Source: Pseudoclavibacter sp. AY1H1
Lineage (GTDB): Bacteria > Actinomycetota > Actinomycetes > Actinomycetales > Microbacteriaceae
NCBI RefSeq assembly: GCF_002931055.1
Contig: NZ_PSXX01000001.1
Coordinates: forward strand, 496,001 to 560,000
Length of the DNA: 64,000 bases
Direction of reading: 5' to 3'
Under the pieces are notes generated by a model that was given only the letters and a program-made list of their open reading frames with translations, was not told the origin of the DNA and made no database searches. Of this stretch, positions 52,200 through 62,119 are shown one piece after another. Within the stretch, counting starts at the first letter, position 1. Each line of letters begins with the position of its first letter. Both the position numbers and the translations under genes were made by a program.

Positions 52200-52291
52200 T
52201 CTGTCCTGCGGCACTGTGCCGCTCGTCTACGCGTGCGGCAGCCCCGTTCGTCTATCCGTGCGGCAGCTCGCTGCACTCAGTAAGGAGCACC

Positions 52292-52717
52292 ATGTCTGGT
52301 GGCGACATCGCCGGCCTCATCGCGGCCGGAGTCTTCCTCGTCCTCGTCCTTCTGCTCGCGGTACCTCTGCTGAAGCTCGGCGGCGTCCTCGACGAGGTGC
52401 GCAGCGGCATCCGCGAGTCCGTCGATGCGATCACCCCGACGCTCGCCGAGACGCAGGTCACCGTCCTCGAGGCCAACAAGCAGCTCGCGAAGATCGACAG
52501 CATCACCACCCACGTGTCCGAGACGACGAGCAACGTCTCCAGCCTCGTCGCGCTCACCGCCGCCAGCGTCGGCGGCCCCCTCATCAAGCTCGCCGGGTTC
52601 TCCGCGGCAGTCCGCGCCGGCATCTCGAGCTTCAAGAGCGACGGGCCGACCAAGTCCAAGGTCAAGTCCACGCCGAAGAGCACCCCGAAGAAGCCGAAGC
52701 CGCGCGCTACGCGCTGA
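52292..52717 (+). CDS. DUF948 membrane-associated protein
   Basis: This 141-residue protein has an N-terminal helix (GLIAAGVFLVLVLLLAVPLL), then an amphipathic coiled coil (LDEVRSGIRESVDAITPTLAE) and a basic Lys/Pro tail. DUF948 proteins regularly lie ahead of alaS in actinobacteria; the function is unknown. AAGGAG precedes the ATG. Confidence 0.85.
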   Translation: MSGGDIAGLIAAGVFLVLVLLLAVPLLKLGGVLDEVRSGIRESVDAITPTLAETQVTVLEANKQLAKIDSITTHVSETTSNVSSLVALTAASVGGPLIKLAGFSAAVRAGISSFKSDGPTKSKVKSTPKSTPKKPKPRATR

Positions 52718-52755
52718 CCAGTCCGACCCCCTCACCCCTCTTCACAGGAGTTCGC

Positions 52756-52950
52756 ATGCGCACAGCACTCAGCATCATCGGCGGCATCGCCGCAGGGTTC
52801 GCCCTCGCTCACCTCGTCAACTCGACTCCGGCAGGGCGCAAGTTCTTCGCCGGCGTGAACGGTCGCGTCGACGAGTTCACCGAGGCCGTCGCCGAGGGCT
52901 ACCGGGCCCGCACGCAGGACCTCTCCGCGGCCATCGCCGACATCAAGTAG
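52756..52950 (+). CDS. Small YtxH-like protein
   Basis: This 64-residue protein has a short hydrophobic start (ALSIIGGIAAGFALAHLV), then a helix with GRKFFAGVNGRVDEFTEAVAE. It resembles the short YtxH-like partners of DUF948 proteins. CAGGAG precedes the ATG. It sits between the DUF948 gene and alaS in one apparent operon. Confidence 0.7.
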   Translation: MRTALSIIGGIAAGFALAHLVNSTPAGRKFFAGVNGRVDEFTEAVAEGYRARTQDLSAAIADIK

Positions 52951-53022
52951 CGCGACCAGCACATCCCCCGTCGCCGGGGCGACCTTCGTCGCCCGTCGCC
53001 AGAGAAAGAGCCACACCGCACG

Positions 53023-55692
53023 ATGCAAACCGCTGAGATCCGTCGCCGCTACCTCGACTTCTTCGAGAAGCGCGGGCACACCGTCGTCCCTTCCGCGCCC
53101 CTCGTCAGCGACGACCCGACGATCATGTTCACGATCGCCGGCATGGTGCCGTTCATCCCGTACTTCACCGGGATCGTGCCGCCTCCGTTCGATCGCGCCG
53201 TCAGCGTGCAGAAGTGCATCAGGACCAACGACATCGAAGAGGTCGGGAAGACGCCTCGGCACGGAACCTTCTTCCAGATGTGCGGCAACTTCTCGTTCGG
53301 CGACTACTTCAAGCAGGGCGCGATCGAGTTTGCTTGGGAGCTCCTCACCTCCCCGGAGAGCTCCGGCGGTCTCGGCTTCAAGCCGGAAGACCTCTGGATC
53401 ACGGTGTACGAGAAGGACGACGTCGCTCGCGGCATCTGGCGCGAGGTGACGGGCTTCAGCGACGACCGCATCCAGGGCCTCGGGATGAAGGACAACTTCT
53501 GGTCGGCCGGAGGCCCAGGCAGCCCCGCTGGCCCCTGCTCGGAGATCTTCTTCGACCGTGGCCCCGAGTACGGCGTCGACGGCGGCCCCGCAACCGATGA
53601 CGACCGCTACGTCGAGATCTGGAACCTCGTCTTCATGCAGTACGAGCGAGGCGCAGGCACGACGAAGGACGACTACGAGATCGTCGCCGACCTCCCCAAG
53701 CAGAACATCGACACGGGCATGGGTCTCGAGCGCATCGCGTTCATCAAGCAGGGCGTCGACAACATGTACGAGATCGACCAGGTTCGGCCCGTGCTCGACA
53801 AGGCCGCCGAGATCTCCGGCAAGCGCTACGGCGCGGTGCACACCGACGATGTGCGGATGCGCGTCGTCGCCGACCACGTGCGCTCGTCGCTCATGCTCAT
53901 GGCCGACCGCGTGGAGCCGGGCAACGAAGGACGTGGCTACATCCTGCGTCGCCTGCTCCGTCGAGTCGTTCGCGCCATGCGCCTCCTCGGGTTCGAGGGG
54001 GCGAGCCTGCCGCAGCTGCTCCCAGCGTCCAAGGACGCCATGCAGGACGCCTACCCGGAGCTCGTCGATGAGTTCCCGCGCATCTCGCGCCTCGCGTACG
54101 CTGAGGAGGAGACCTTCCTCCGGACGCTCACGGCCGGCACCGCGATCCTCGACACCGCGGTCACCGAGACGCGGGCCAGCGGCGTGCAGCACCTCTCCGG
54201 TGAGACCGCGTTCAAGCTGCACGACACCTTCGGCTTCCCCATCGACCTGACCGTCGAGATCGCCGAGGAGGCAGGGGTCAGCGTCAACCGCGAGGCCTTC
54301 GAGCGCCTCATGAGCGAGCAGCGCACGCGGGCGAAGGCGGATGCCAAGTCCAAGCGCTCGGCCCTCGCCGACGTCTCGGTCTACAGCGAGTTCCGCTCGC
54401 TCGGCGAGACGACGTTCGTGGGCTACACCGACCTCGCCCACGAGAGCGAGGTCCTCGGTCTCATCGTCAACGGCGTCCCCGCCGCCAGCGCAGGCGCCGG
54501 TCAGCAGGTGGAGATCATCCTCGCGAGCACCGCGCTCTACGCGGAGTCCGGGGGACAGGAGGCCGACTCCGGCCAGATCACCTCCGCAGCCCGCGGACTC
54601 GTTGCCGACGTCGTCGACGTCCAGCGTCCCATCGCCGGACTCGTCAGCCACACCGTCACCGTCGTCTCCGGCGAGGTCGCTGTCGGCGACCGAGTGGAGA
54701 CGATCGTCGACCCCGCCTACCGACGCAGCGCCAACCAGGCTCACACGGCGACGCACCTGCTGCACGCCGCGCTGCGCGACGTCCTCGGGCCAGACGCCCA
54801 CCAGTCCGGCTCCTACAACAAGGCCGGCTACCTGCGGCTCGACTTCTCCTGGAGCCAGGCGCTCACGGTCGACACGAGAGCCGAGCTCGAGGGCATCGTG
54901 AACGACGCCATCCGCGCCAACCATGTCGTCTCGACCCGGGAGATGGACCTCGACGAAGCGAAATCCCTGGGGGCTCGCGCCCTGTTCGGCGAGAAGTACG
55001 GCAGCCGCGTGCGGATGGTGGACATCGGCGGACCGTGGTCGCGCGAGCTCTGCGGCGGCACCCACGTGGGCAGCTCTTCCGAGGTGGGGATCGTGAACCT
55101 CATCGGCGAGTCATCCGTCGGTTCCAGCAACCGGCGCATCGAATCACTCGTCGGCCGCGACGCCTTCGCGGACTTCGCCGTCGAGCGCGCCATCGTCTCG
55201 CAGCTCACGAGCAGCTTGAAGGCGCCGCGGGAGCAGCTTGCCGATCGCGTGCAGGACCTCGCCGCGAGCCTCAAGACCGCGCAGAAGCGCATCGCGGAGC
55301 TCGAGGCGGCGGAAGCCATGCAGCGCGTCCCGGCTCTTGCCGCCGAGGCGAGCACCGCGGGGGGCGTCGTGCTCGTCGCGAAGCACCTCGGTGAGGTTCG
55401 GAGTGCCGATGAGCTCCGCTCGCTGGCGCTCGCCGTCCGCGAGCAGCTCGGCGAGCGCCCGGCCGTCGTCGCCCTCGGGGCCGCCTCGAACGGCAAGCCG
55501 ATCGTGCTCGTCGCGACCAACGCCGCCGCCCGGGACACCGGTGCAGCGGCAGGCGCTCTGGTCCGCATCGCCGCCCCGATCCTCGGTGGCGGCGGCGGCG
55601 GCAAGCCGGATGTCGCCCAGGGCGGCGGCACCGACGTCGAACGGCTCGACGACGCGCTTGCCGCCATCCGCTCAGCACTGGCGAATGACTGA
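53023..55692 (+). CDS. alaS: Alanyl-tRNA synthetase
   Basis: The 889-residue protein is full length. The class II catalytic domain has FFEKRGHTVVPSAPLV and RTNDIEEVGKTPRHGTFF. The editing domain has HTATHLLHAALRDVLG and CGGTHVGSS (zinc ligands). The C-terminal oligomer domain ends GGGGGGKPDVAQGGG. It overlaps the ruvX start by 8 bases. Confidence 0.97.
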   Translation: MQTAEIRRRYLDFFEKRGHTVVPSAPLVSDDPTIMFTIAGMVPFIPYFTGIVPPPFDRAVSVQKCIRTNDIEEVGKTPRHGTFFQMCGNFSFGDYFKQGAIEFAWELLTSPESSGGLGFKPEDLWITVYEKDDVARGIWREVTGFSDDRIQGLGMKDNFWSAGGPGSPAGPCSEIFFDRGPEYGVDGGPATDDDRYVEIWNLVFMQYERGAGTTKDDYEIVADLPKQNIDTGMGLERIAFIKQGVDNMYEIDQVRPVLDKAAEISGKRYGAVHTDDVRMRVVADHVRSSLMLMADRVEPGNEGRGYILRRLLRRVVRAMRLLGFEGASLPQLLPASKDAMQDAYPELVDEFPRISRLAYAEEETFLRTLTAGTAILDTAVTETRASGVQHLSGETAFKLHDTFGFPIDLTVEIAEEAGVSVNREAFERLMSEQRTRAKADAKSKRSALADVSVYSEFRSLGETTFVGYTDLAHESEVLGLIVNGVPAASAGAGQQVEIILASTALYAESGGQEADSGQITSAARGLVADVVDVQRPIAGLVSHTVTVVSGEVAVGDRVETIVDPAYRRSANQAHTATHLLHAALRDVLGPDAHQSGSYNKAGYLRLDFSWSQALTVDTRAELEGIVNDAIRANHVVSTREMDLDEAKSLGARALFGEKYGSRVRMVDIGGPWSRELCGGTHVGSSSEVGIVNLIGESSVGSSNRRIESLVGRDAFADFAVERAIVSQLTSSLKAPREQLADRVQDLAASLKTAQKRIAELEAAEAMQRVPALAAEASTAGGVVLVAKHLGEVRSADELRSLALAVREQLGERPAVVALGAASNGKPIVLVATNAAARDTGAAAGALVRIAAPILGGGGGGKPDVAQGGGTDVERLDDALAAIRSALAND

Positions 55693-56191
55693 GTTCCGGA
55701 TCGGCACCCGACTCGGCGTCGACGTGGGCAAGGCCCGCGTCGGCGTCAGCCGGAGTGATCCGCACGGCATGCTCGCCACCCCCCTCGAGACCGTGCCGCG
55801 CGACGGCGCCAAGGGCGACGCGCACGCCAGGCGCATCGCGGAACTCGTCGCCGAGTACGACGCCATCGAGATCGTCGTCGGACTGCCCCTGTCGCTGTCG
55901 GGTGCGGAGACCGCCTCGACCGCCGACGCGAGGGCCGTCGCCGAGCAGATCGCGTCGAGCTCTCCGGTGCCACTCAGGTTGGTGGACGAGCGTCTGACGA
56001 CGGTGAGTGCAAGCCGCCAGCTCCGAGACGTCGGCCGGAAGGCCTCCAGGTCTCGGCACATCATCGATCAGATGGCCGCGGTGGTCATCTTGCAAACCTC
56101 GCTCGACGCGGAGCGCCAATCCGGACGTGCACCGGGTGAGCTCTTCTCCCGAAAGGATCAGGACTCTGTCGGACAACCAGACCCCCAGTAG
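55685..56191 (+). CDS. ruvX: YqgF/RuvX-family putative pre-16S rRNA nuclease
   Basis: This 168-residue RNase-H-fold protein has RLGVDVGKARVGVSRSD, IVVGLPLSLSG and VDERLTTVSA. The family trims the 5' end of 16S rRNA. The last 25 residues (GELFSRKDQDSVGQPDP) extend beyond the usual end and overlap the start of mltG. Confidence 0.92.
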   Translation: MTEFRIGTRLGVDVGKARVGVSRSDPHGMLATPLETVPRDGAKGDAHARRIAELVAEYDAIEIVVGLPLSLSGAETASTADARAVAEQIASSSPVPLRLVDERLTTVSASRQLRDVGRKASRSRHIIDQMAAVVILQTSLDAERQSGRAPGELFSRKDQDSVGQPDPQ

Positions 56192-57389
56192 CCACGACGG
56201 ACGAAAGCGCTTCACACCTGACGACCCATTCGGCGATCTCTTCTCCGACGAGGCGGCCCCGGCAACGGATGCCGGTGCTGCCAGCCCGCGGAGGGCAGGC
56301 GGCAGCCGACGCCGCGAGTCGACCGCGGCACGCCGTGGCAAGCGGAGTCTGCTCGTCATCCTCGTGCTCGTGGTCGTCGTCGCCGTGAGCGCGGCGGTCG
56401 TGTGGTTCGGGTTCGGCTCGCAGCTGCGCAGCATCTTCGGCGGCGGCGCCGCCTCCGCCGACTTCGAGGGGTCGGGAAACGGCACGGAGCTCGCCTTCAC
56501 GATCGAGTCCGGCGACACCGGGACCTCGATCGGAGAGCGCCTCGCCGACGTGGGCATCGTGAAGACCTCCGGTGCCTTCGTGGATGAGGTGCTGGCTCAG
56601 CCCGAGGACCCGGTGTTCATTCCGGGCAGCTACGGCATGCAGGAGGAGATGAGCGCGGAATCAGCGCTCGTGTCGCTCCTCGATCCTGCGAACCGTCAGG
56701 AGTCGACGGTCGTGATCCCGGAGGGGACCGCCCTCCAGGACGTCTACGCTCTCATCGAGGGCGGCGTCGGCATCCCCGTCGCCGACCTTGAGGCCGCCGC
56801 GGTTCCCGCGAACTTCGGCCTCCCTGCCGAAGCCACGACCCTCGAGGGTTTCCTGTTCCCGGCGACCTACAGCTTCGATCCGGGCGTCGACGCCACGACG
56901 GTGCTTAAGACCCTGGTGGACCGCATGTTCCAGTCGCTCGACGAGCACGGAGTAGCTCCGGAAGCCCGCTGGGACACGGTGCGCCTCGCCTCGCTCATCC
57001 AGAAGGAGGCCGGGCTCAGAGAGGACTACTACAAGGTCTCGAGGGTCTTCCTGAACCGACTCGACATGGGCATGCTCCTCCAGTCGGACGCCACGGTCGC
57101 CTACGGAACGGGCAACACGCACCGGGTCTCGACGAGCGATGCCGAGCGCGCCGACGCGGCGAACGCCTACAACACCTATGTGCATCCCGGGATGGTGGTC
57201 GGCCCCATCTCGAACCCCGGCGACATCGCGATCGACGCGGCGGTGAACCCTGCGGACGGCCCCTGGGTGTACTTCGTGACCTGGAACCTCGACACGGGGG
57301 AGACCATCTTCTCCGAGACGTTCGAGGAGCACGAGGTCGCGGTCGCCAAGTGGCTGGCGTGGATGGCCGAGCACCCCGAATATGGGTGA
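56136..57389 (+). CDS. mltG: Endolytic transglycosylase MltG
   Basis: The protein has 417 residues from GTG 56136. A disordered cytoplasmic start precedes a helix at about 68-92 (LLVILVLVVVVAVSAAVVWFG) and a YceG domain, with catalytic Glu in IQKEAGLREDYYKV and LLQSDATVAYG. It cuts growing glycan strands and sets their length. A CTG at 56166 has AAAGGA eight bases ahead and may be the true start. The end overlaps aroE by 8 bases. Confidence 0.9.
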   Translation: MSSSPERIRTLSDNQTPSSHDGRKRFTPDDPFGDLFSDEAAPATDAGAASPRRAGGSRRRESTAARRGKRSLLVILVLVVVVAVSAAVVWFGFGSQLRSIFGGGAASADFEGSGNGTELAFTIESGDTGTSIGERLADVGIVKTSGAFVDEVLAQPEDPVFIPGSYGMQEEMSAESALVSLLDPANRQESTVVIPEGTALQDVYALIEGGVGIPVADLEAAAVPANFGLPAEATTLEGFLFPATYSFDPGVDATTVLKTLVDRMFQSLDEHGVAPEARWDTVRLASLIQKEAGLREDYYKVSRVFLNRLDMGMLLQSDATVAYGTGNTHRVSTSDAERADAANAYNTYVHPGMVVGPISNPGDIAIDAAVNPADGPWVYFVTWNLDTGETIFSETFEEHEVAVAKWLAWMAEHPEYG

Positions 57390-58248
57390 GGCTTCGACGA
57401 GGCTCGCCGTCCTGGGGTCTCCGATCGGGCACTCGAAGTCTCCAGCGATCCACTCGGCCGCGTACGAGGTCCTCGGTCTCGACTGGAGCTACGAGCGCTT
57501 CGACGTGCCGCAGGGTGGGCTGGCGGGTTTCCTCGCGTCGAGGGGGCAGGGATGGCGCGGGTTCTCCGTGACCATGCCCCTGAAGCACGAGGCTCGCGCG
57601 TTCGCCTCCACGCTCGCGCCCGCCGCATCGGAGATCGGCGCCGTCAACACGCTGGTCTTCGACGGGGCGGACGCGGGCGCCCCGGCTCGAGGGTGGAACA
57701 CGGATGTGACGGGCTTCGTCGCGGCGCTCAACGAGGCAGGTGTCCTCTCGGCTCCTCGGGTGCGGCTGCTCGGCGCTGGCGGTACGGCGGCCGCCGTCAT
57801 CGCAGCGCTGCCCTCGCTGGCGGCGACCGAGCTCTCCATCGTCGTCCGAGCGCCGGAACGAGCGCAGGGCATGGCGGCGCTCGCGCGCTCGCTGGGGGTC
57901 GAGGTCGAGGTGCTGACCTTCGCTGCGTTCGACGCGCTTCCCCCCGAGGCGCGCGCCGCGGAGCTCGTCGTCAACACCGTGCCGGGAGACCGGGACCACG
58001 TCGGCATCGACGCATCGTGGGTGCAGGGGGCGGTGCTCTTCGACGTGCTCTACGACCCGTGGCCCACGAAGCTCGCGACGCGCTGGCAGTCCGCCGGTGG
58101 TCAGGTGGTCTCGGGACTCGAGCTCCTCCTGGCCCAGGCACTCGTGCAGGTTCGGCTCTTCACCGGCCGTGATGAGTCGGAAGTCCTCCCCAGGGAGGCC
58201 GAGGTTCGCTCGGCGATGCGAACCGCCGCGCTGCGCGTGTCAGAATAG
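57382..58248 (+). CDS. aroE: Shikimate dehydrogenase
   Basis: This 288-residue, NADPH-dependent enzyme of aromatic amino acid synthesis has [14 protein letters not shown], substrate Lys in MPLKHEA, Asp in NTDVTGF and the cofactor loop [12 protein letters not shown]. It starts within the end of mltG. Confidence 0.94.
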   Translation: MGEASTRLAVLGSPIGHSKSPAIHSAAYEVLGLDWSYERFDVPQGGLAGFLASRGQGWRGFSVTMPLKHEARAFASTLAPAASEIGAVNTLVFDGADAGAPARGWNTDVTGFVAALNEAGVLSAPRVRLLGAGGTAAAVIAALPSLAATELSIVVRAPERAQGMAALARSLGVEVEVLTFAAFDALPPEARAAELVVNTVPGDRDHVGIDASWVQGAVLFDVLYDPWPTKLATRWQSAGGQVVSGLELLLAQALVQVRLFTGRDESEVLPREAEVRSAMRTAALRVSE

Positions 58249-58252
58249 TCCA

Positions 58253-59524
58253 ATGCTTCGATGGCTCACGGCCGGGGAATCCCACGGCCCAGAACTCCTT
58301 GCGATCCTCGAGGGACTCCCAGCTGGTGTCCCGCTTTCCCTCGACGATCTCCGCACCGACCTCGCCCGCCGGAAGCTCGGCCACGGCAGAGGCGCACGAA
58401 TGAAGTTCGAGCAGGACGAGCTCACGCTGTCCGCCGGCGTCAGGCACGGTTTCACGATGGGGTCGCCGATCGGCATCCGGATCGGCAACACCGAGTGGCC
58501 CAAGTGGGTCGAGGTCATGAGCCCCGAGCCGGTCGACGCGGCTGTGTTCGACACGGGACGCGGTGCGAAGCTCACGCGCCCGCGACCGGGGCACGCCGAC
58601 CTCATCGGCATGCAGAAGCACGGCTTCGACGAGGCGCGCCCGGTCCTCGAGCGCGCGAGCGCACGCGAGACGGCGGCGCGTGTCGCGCTCGGCGCGATCG
58701 CGAAGCGCTTCCTCTCGGAGCTCGGGATCACGACGTTGAGCCACACGCTCGCCATCGGGACGGTCCGTGTGCCCGAGGACGCGCCGCTGCCCGCCTACGG
58801 CGACCTGGCCGCCATCGACGCGGATCCGGTTCGCGTGTTCGACGAGGAGACTTCCGCTGCCGCAGTCGCCCTCATCGATGAGGTCCGAAAGAGCGGCGAC
58901 ACGCTCGGTGGCGTGACCGAGGTGCTCGTCTGGGGCCTGCCGCCCGGCATCGGCTCCTACGTGCACTGGGATCGCCGCCTCGACGCGCGACTCGCGAAGG
59001 CGCTCATGAGCGTTCAGGCGATCAAGGGGGTTGAGGTCGGCGACGGCTTCGAGACCACACGTCGTCCAGGCACCGCGGCGCACGACCCGCTGTACGTCCG
59101 CGACGGCTCCATCGTCCGCTCCAGCGACCGTGCAGGTGGCATCGAGGGCGGCATGGCGACCGGCACGGTGCTCCGAGTCCGGGCCGGCATGAAGCCGATC
59201 GCGACCGTCCCGAAGGCCCTCCACACCGTCGATGTGGCGACGGGCGCGGATGCGGCTGCGCACCACCAGCGTTCCGACGTCTGCGCGGTCCCAGCGTCCG
59301 GTGTCGTCGTCGAGGCGATGGTGGCCCTCACGATCGCCGACTCCATCCTCGAGAAGTTCGGGGGCGACTCCGTCGGCGAGACGAAGCGGAACATCGAGAG
59401 CTACCTCGCGAGCATCCCGCCGCTGCTGCGCACGTCGAGCGAGTCCGTCTCCGAGGCCGAGCTGCAGGCCGGTCCCGTCGACGAGACGCCGATGGGGGAC
59501 TCGCTCAGCGAGTGGCGCGTATGA
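58253..59524 (+). CDS. aroC: Chorismate synthase
   Basis: This 423-residue, FMN-dependent final enzyme of the shikimate pathway starts [33 protein letters not shown] and [14 protein letters not shown] are family motifs. There is no clear ribosome binding site; it follows aroE by four bases. Confidence 0.97.
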   Translation: MLRWLTAGESHGPELLAILEGLPAGVPLSLDDLRTDLARRKLGHGRGARMKFEQDELTLSAGVRHGFTMGSPIGIRIGNTEWPKWVEVMSPEPVDAAVFDTGRGAKLTRPRPGHADLIGMQKHGFDEARPVLERASARETAARVALGAIAKRFLSELGITTLSHTLAIGTVRVPEDAPLPAYGDLAAIDADPVRVFDEETSAAAVALIDEVRKSGDTLGGVTEVLVWGLPPGIGSYVHWDRRLDARLAKALMSVQAIKGVEVGDGFETTRRPGTAAHDPLYVRDGSIVRSSDRAGGIEGGMATGTVLRVRAGMKPIATVPKALHTVDVATGADAAAHHQRSDVCAVPASGVVVEAMVALTIADSILEKFGGDSVGETKRNIESYLASIPPLLRTSSESVSEAELQAGPVDETPMGDSLSEWRV

Positions 59525-60036
59525 GCGTCGTGCTCATCGGCCCGCCTGCCGCGGGCAAGTCGAGGGCGGGCCGACGCCTGGCCAAGGTGCTGGACGTGAG
59601 CTACGTCGACACCGACAAGGTGATCGTCGCGCGCCACGGCGCGATCCCCGAGATCTTCGTCGAGCACGGGGAGGCCGAGTTCCGGCGTCTCGAGCGGGAC
59701 GTCATCGCCGAGCACCTCGAGACCACCGAGGTCCTGTCGCTCGGTGGTGGTGCCGTGATGGATGCGCAGACCCAGTCCCGCCTCGGCGGGCACACCGTCA
59801 TCCTCCTGACGGCGACTCCCGCCGCTATCGCCGAGCGCATCACCGGCAACGCGAAGCGCCCGCTCATCACGGGCATCGAGAGCTGGACCCAGATCTACGA
59901 AGCACGCCGCGAGACCTACGAACGTCTCGCGGATGCGACGTTCGACACTTCATTCCGGCCCATGGTCCGCGTCGTCGAAGACATCGCGGAGTGGCTGGAG
60001 CAGCAGACCAAGGAAGGACCAAGCGACGTTGCCTGA
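59521..60036 (+). CDS. aroK: Shikimate kinase
   Basis: This 171-residue enzyme has P-loop [12 protein letters not shown], shikimate-binding DTDKVI and the GGGAVMD segment. ATG 59521 overlaps the aroC stop (ATGA). Confidence 0.96.
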   Translation: MSVVLIGPPAAGKSRAGRRLAKVLDVSYVDTDKVIVARHGAIPEIFVEHGEAEFRRLERDVIAEHLETTEVLSLGGGAVMDAQTQSRLGGHTVILLTATPAAIAERITGNAKRPLITGIESWTQIYEARRETYERLADATFDTSFRPMVRVVEDIAEWLEQQTKEGPSDVA

Positions 60037-61111
60037 GATCATCGAGGTTCCCGGCGCCCACGGCGACATCATCATCGGGGCTGGTCAGTTCCGCGAGGCG
60101 GCTGCGGTCATCCCCGGCCTCCTCGGGGAGGGCGTCGCCAAGGTCCTGATCGTGCACGCGCCCCACCTGGCGGATGTCGCCGAGCGGGTGCGCGAGCAGC
60201 TTGTCGGCGAGTACAACCAGGTGCTCATCGCGGAGATCCCGGATGCCGAGGGAGCGAAGCGCATCGAGGTCGCGGCGTTCTGCTGGCAGATCCTGGGCCA
60301 GGCCGACTTCACGAGGTCCGACGCGGTCATCACGATCGGCGGGGGAGCGACGAGCGACATCGGCGGCTTCATCGCCGCGACGTGGCTCCGGGGTGTCAAG
60401 GTCGTGCACATGCCGACGACGGTGCTCGCCATGGTCGACGCGGCCATCGGCGGCAAGACGGGCCTCAACACCAACGAGGGCAAGAACCTCGTCGGCTCCT
60501 TCCACCCGCCGGCGGGGGTCGTCATCGACCCGGAGATTCTGGCCGGACTCCCTCGCAACGAGCTGCTGGCCGGCTTCGCCGAGGTCGTGAAGGCCGGCTT
60601 CATCGCCGAGCCCGAGATCCTCGACATCATCGAGCGCGACCCGGAGCGCGCGACCGACCCGACCACGCCCGAGTTCCTGCGGGTGCTCGAGCTCGCGATC
60701 CGCGTCAAGGCGAGGGTCGTCGGCGAGGACTTCACCGAGCAGGGCCTGCGCGAGATCCTCAACTACGGGCACACGCTCGGCCACGCCATCGAGAACGCGG
60801 AACGGTACCAATGGCGTCATGGCGCCGCCATCTCCATCGGCATGGCGTTCGTCGCCGAGCTGGCCCGCCTCTCGGGGCGCCTCGACGACGCCACGGCGGA
60901 TCGACACAAGTCCATCCTCGAATTGCTCGGCCTGCCCACGAGCTACCCGGCCGGCCGCTGGAAGACGCTCCTCGCGACGATGCGTCGGGACAAGAAGGCT
61001 CGCGGAGCCATGCTGCGCTTCGTCGTGCTCGACGGCCTCGGCCGTCCCACGATCATGCAGGCGCCGGACGAGAGCCTGCTGTTCGCCGCGTACCAGGAGA
61101 TCGCGAGCTAG
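60029..61111 (+). CDS. aroB: 3-dehydroquinate synthase
   Basis: This 360-residue, NAD- and metal-dependent enzyme has GGGATSDIGGFIAA, MPTTVLAMVDAAIGGKTG and metal-binding LNYGHTLGHAIE. The start is TTG 60029, overlapping the aroK end by 8 bases, with AAGGA ahead. Confidence 0.97.
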   Translation: MPEIIEVPGAHGDIIIGAGQFREAAAVIPGLLGEGVAKVLIVHAPHLADVAERVREQLVGEYNQVLIAEIPDAEGAKRIEVAAFCWQILGQADFTRSDAVITIGGGATSDIGGFIAATWLRGVKVVHMPTTVLAMVDAAIGGKTGLNTNEGKNLVGSFHPPAGVVIDPEILAGLPRNELLAGFAEVVKAGFIAEPEILDIIERDPERATDPTTPEFLRVLELAIRVKARVVGEDFTEQGLREILNYGHTLGHAIENAERYQWRHGAAISIGMAFVAELARLSGRLDDATADRHKSILELLGLPTSYPAGRWKTLLATMRRDKKARGAMLRFVVLDGLGRPTIMQAPDESLLFAAYQEIAS

Positions 61112-61129
61112 GTCTGCGCCGGCCGCCGG

Positions 61130-61963
61130 TCAGCAGCAGCTCACGCGCTCCGGCGCCTGCAGGTAGGTGAACGAGCTCAGCGCCGTGAAGCCTGCTCGGT
61201 GGAACAGCCGCCGGGAGACGGCGTTGCTCTCGACCACCATCGCGAGGCAGGAGGTCGCACCGCGCTGAGCCGCTTCCTGCTGGGCATGGCGCAGGAGCAG
61301 CCGACCGTGGCCTCGCCCTCGGTGTGCGCTCTGGGTGACCAGGCAGTCGATGACCCCGGTGCCGTCGACCACGGTGACCCGAGCGAGCGCCACAAGCGTT
61401 CTCTCCTGCCGGACGCCGAGGAAGCTCGACCCTCCTGAGCTGAGGATGCGCGGGGCGAGGCGCCGGTCGCGCGCCAGTCTGCGGTCGCTCCAGCTGAGCC
61501 AGGCGTCGAGCCAGTCCGGGGGGAGTTCGGGACCAGCCTGCGTGACCGCGACGAGGTCGCCGGACGACTCGCCGCCGCCCGACTCGCCCTCGAGAGCTGC
61601 CGGTTCTCCGCCGCGAAGCGAGCGGCCGAGGATCCTGCCCGTCAGCGTGGGGGAGTAGCCGAACGCCTCGAGGGCCGCGACGTCGCGGGCATCCGCCGAC
61701 CCCGTCGCGAGGAACTGGCTGGGGAGTCCACGAACGCGATACGCCTCCTCGACGGCGCCGAGCGCGAGCTGCGTGTCCTCGGCCGGGCCGAGCATCCACA
61801 CGCTGTTCGCGCGCCTCGTGAATCCCTCTGCGAATCCGAGGCGCCATCCGCCGATTCGCCGCTCATCCAGAGCGGGCCAGCTCGCCATCAGCGCGGAGGT
61901 GGCCTGCGCGACCGTCGGCAGCAGCGCCGGCTCCTCGGTGGCTGGTCCAGGTTCCGCGGTCAT
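61130..61963 (-). CDS. GNAT-family N-acetyltransferase
   Basis: This 277-residue protein has a C-terminal GNAT domain with the acetyl-CoA loop QSAHRGRGHGRLLL and VVESNAVSRRLFHRAGF. The first half is a second, degenerate GNAT-like or specificity part. The last residues are CC. The substrate is unknown. It is antisense within the aro cluster and shares a gap of 156 bases with the HAD gene. Confidence 0.85.
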   Translation of the reverse strand: MTAEPGPATEEPALLPTVAQATSALMASWPALDERRIGGWRLGFAEGFTRRANSVWMLGPAEDTQLALGAVEEAYRVRGLPSQFLATGSADARDVAALEAFGYSPTLTGRILGRSLRGGEPAALEGESGGGESSGDLVAVTQAGPELPPDWLDAWLSWSDRRLARDRRLAPRILSSGGSSFLGVRQERTLVALARVTVVDGTGVIDCLVTQSAHRGRGHGRLLLRHAQQEAAQRGATSCLAMVVESNAVSRRLFHRAGFTALSSFTYLQAPERVSCC

Positions 61964-62119
61964 GGATTCGAGGCTACGGGCAGGCGAGCAGCCGCGCCAG
62001 CATGCTCGGCCGGGACCGCTCGCGACATCGTCTAGCCTGGACGGCGGACCTGACGGCATGCCTCGCTCGCCCGGGACGCAGACGCAGTGACCGCATCCAT
62101 CGAGCAGGAGGATCCACAG

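Noticed and set aside
52732-55065. 777-codon open frame antisense to alaS
   Set aside because: It is a shadow of alaS with no recognisable protein features.
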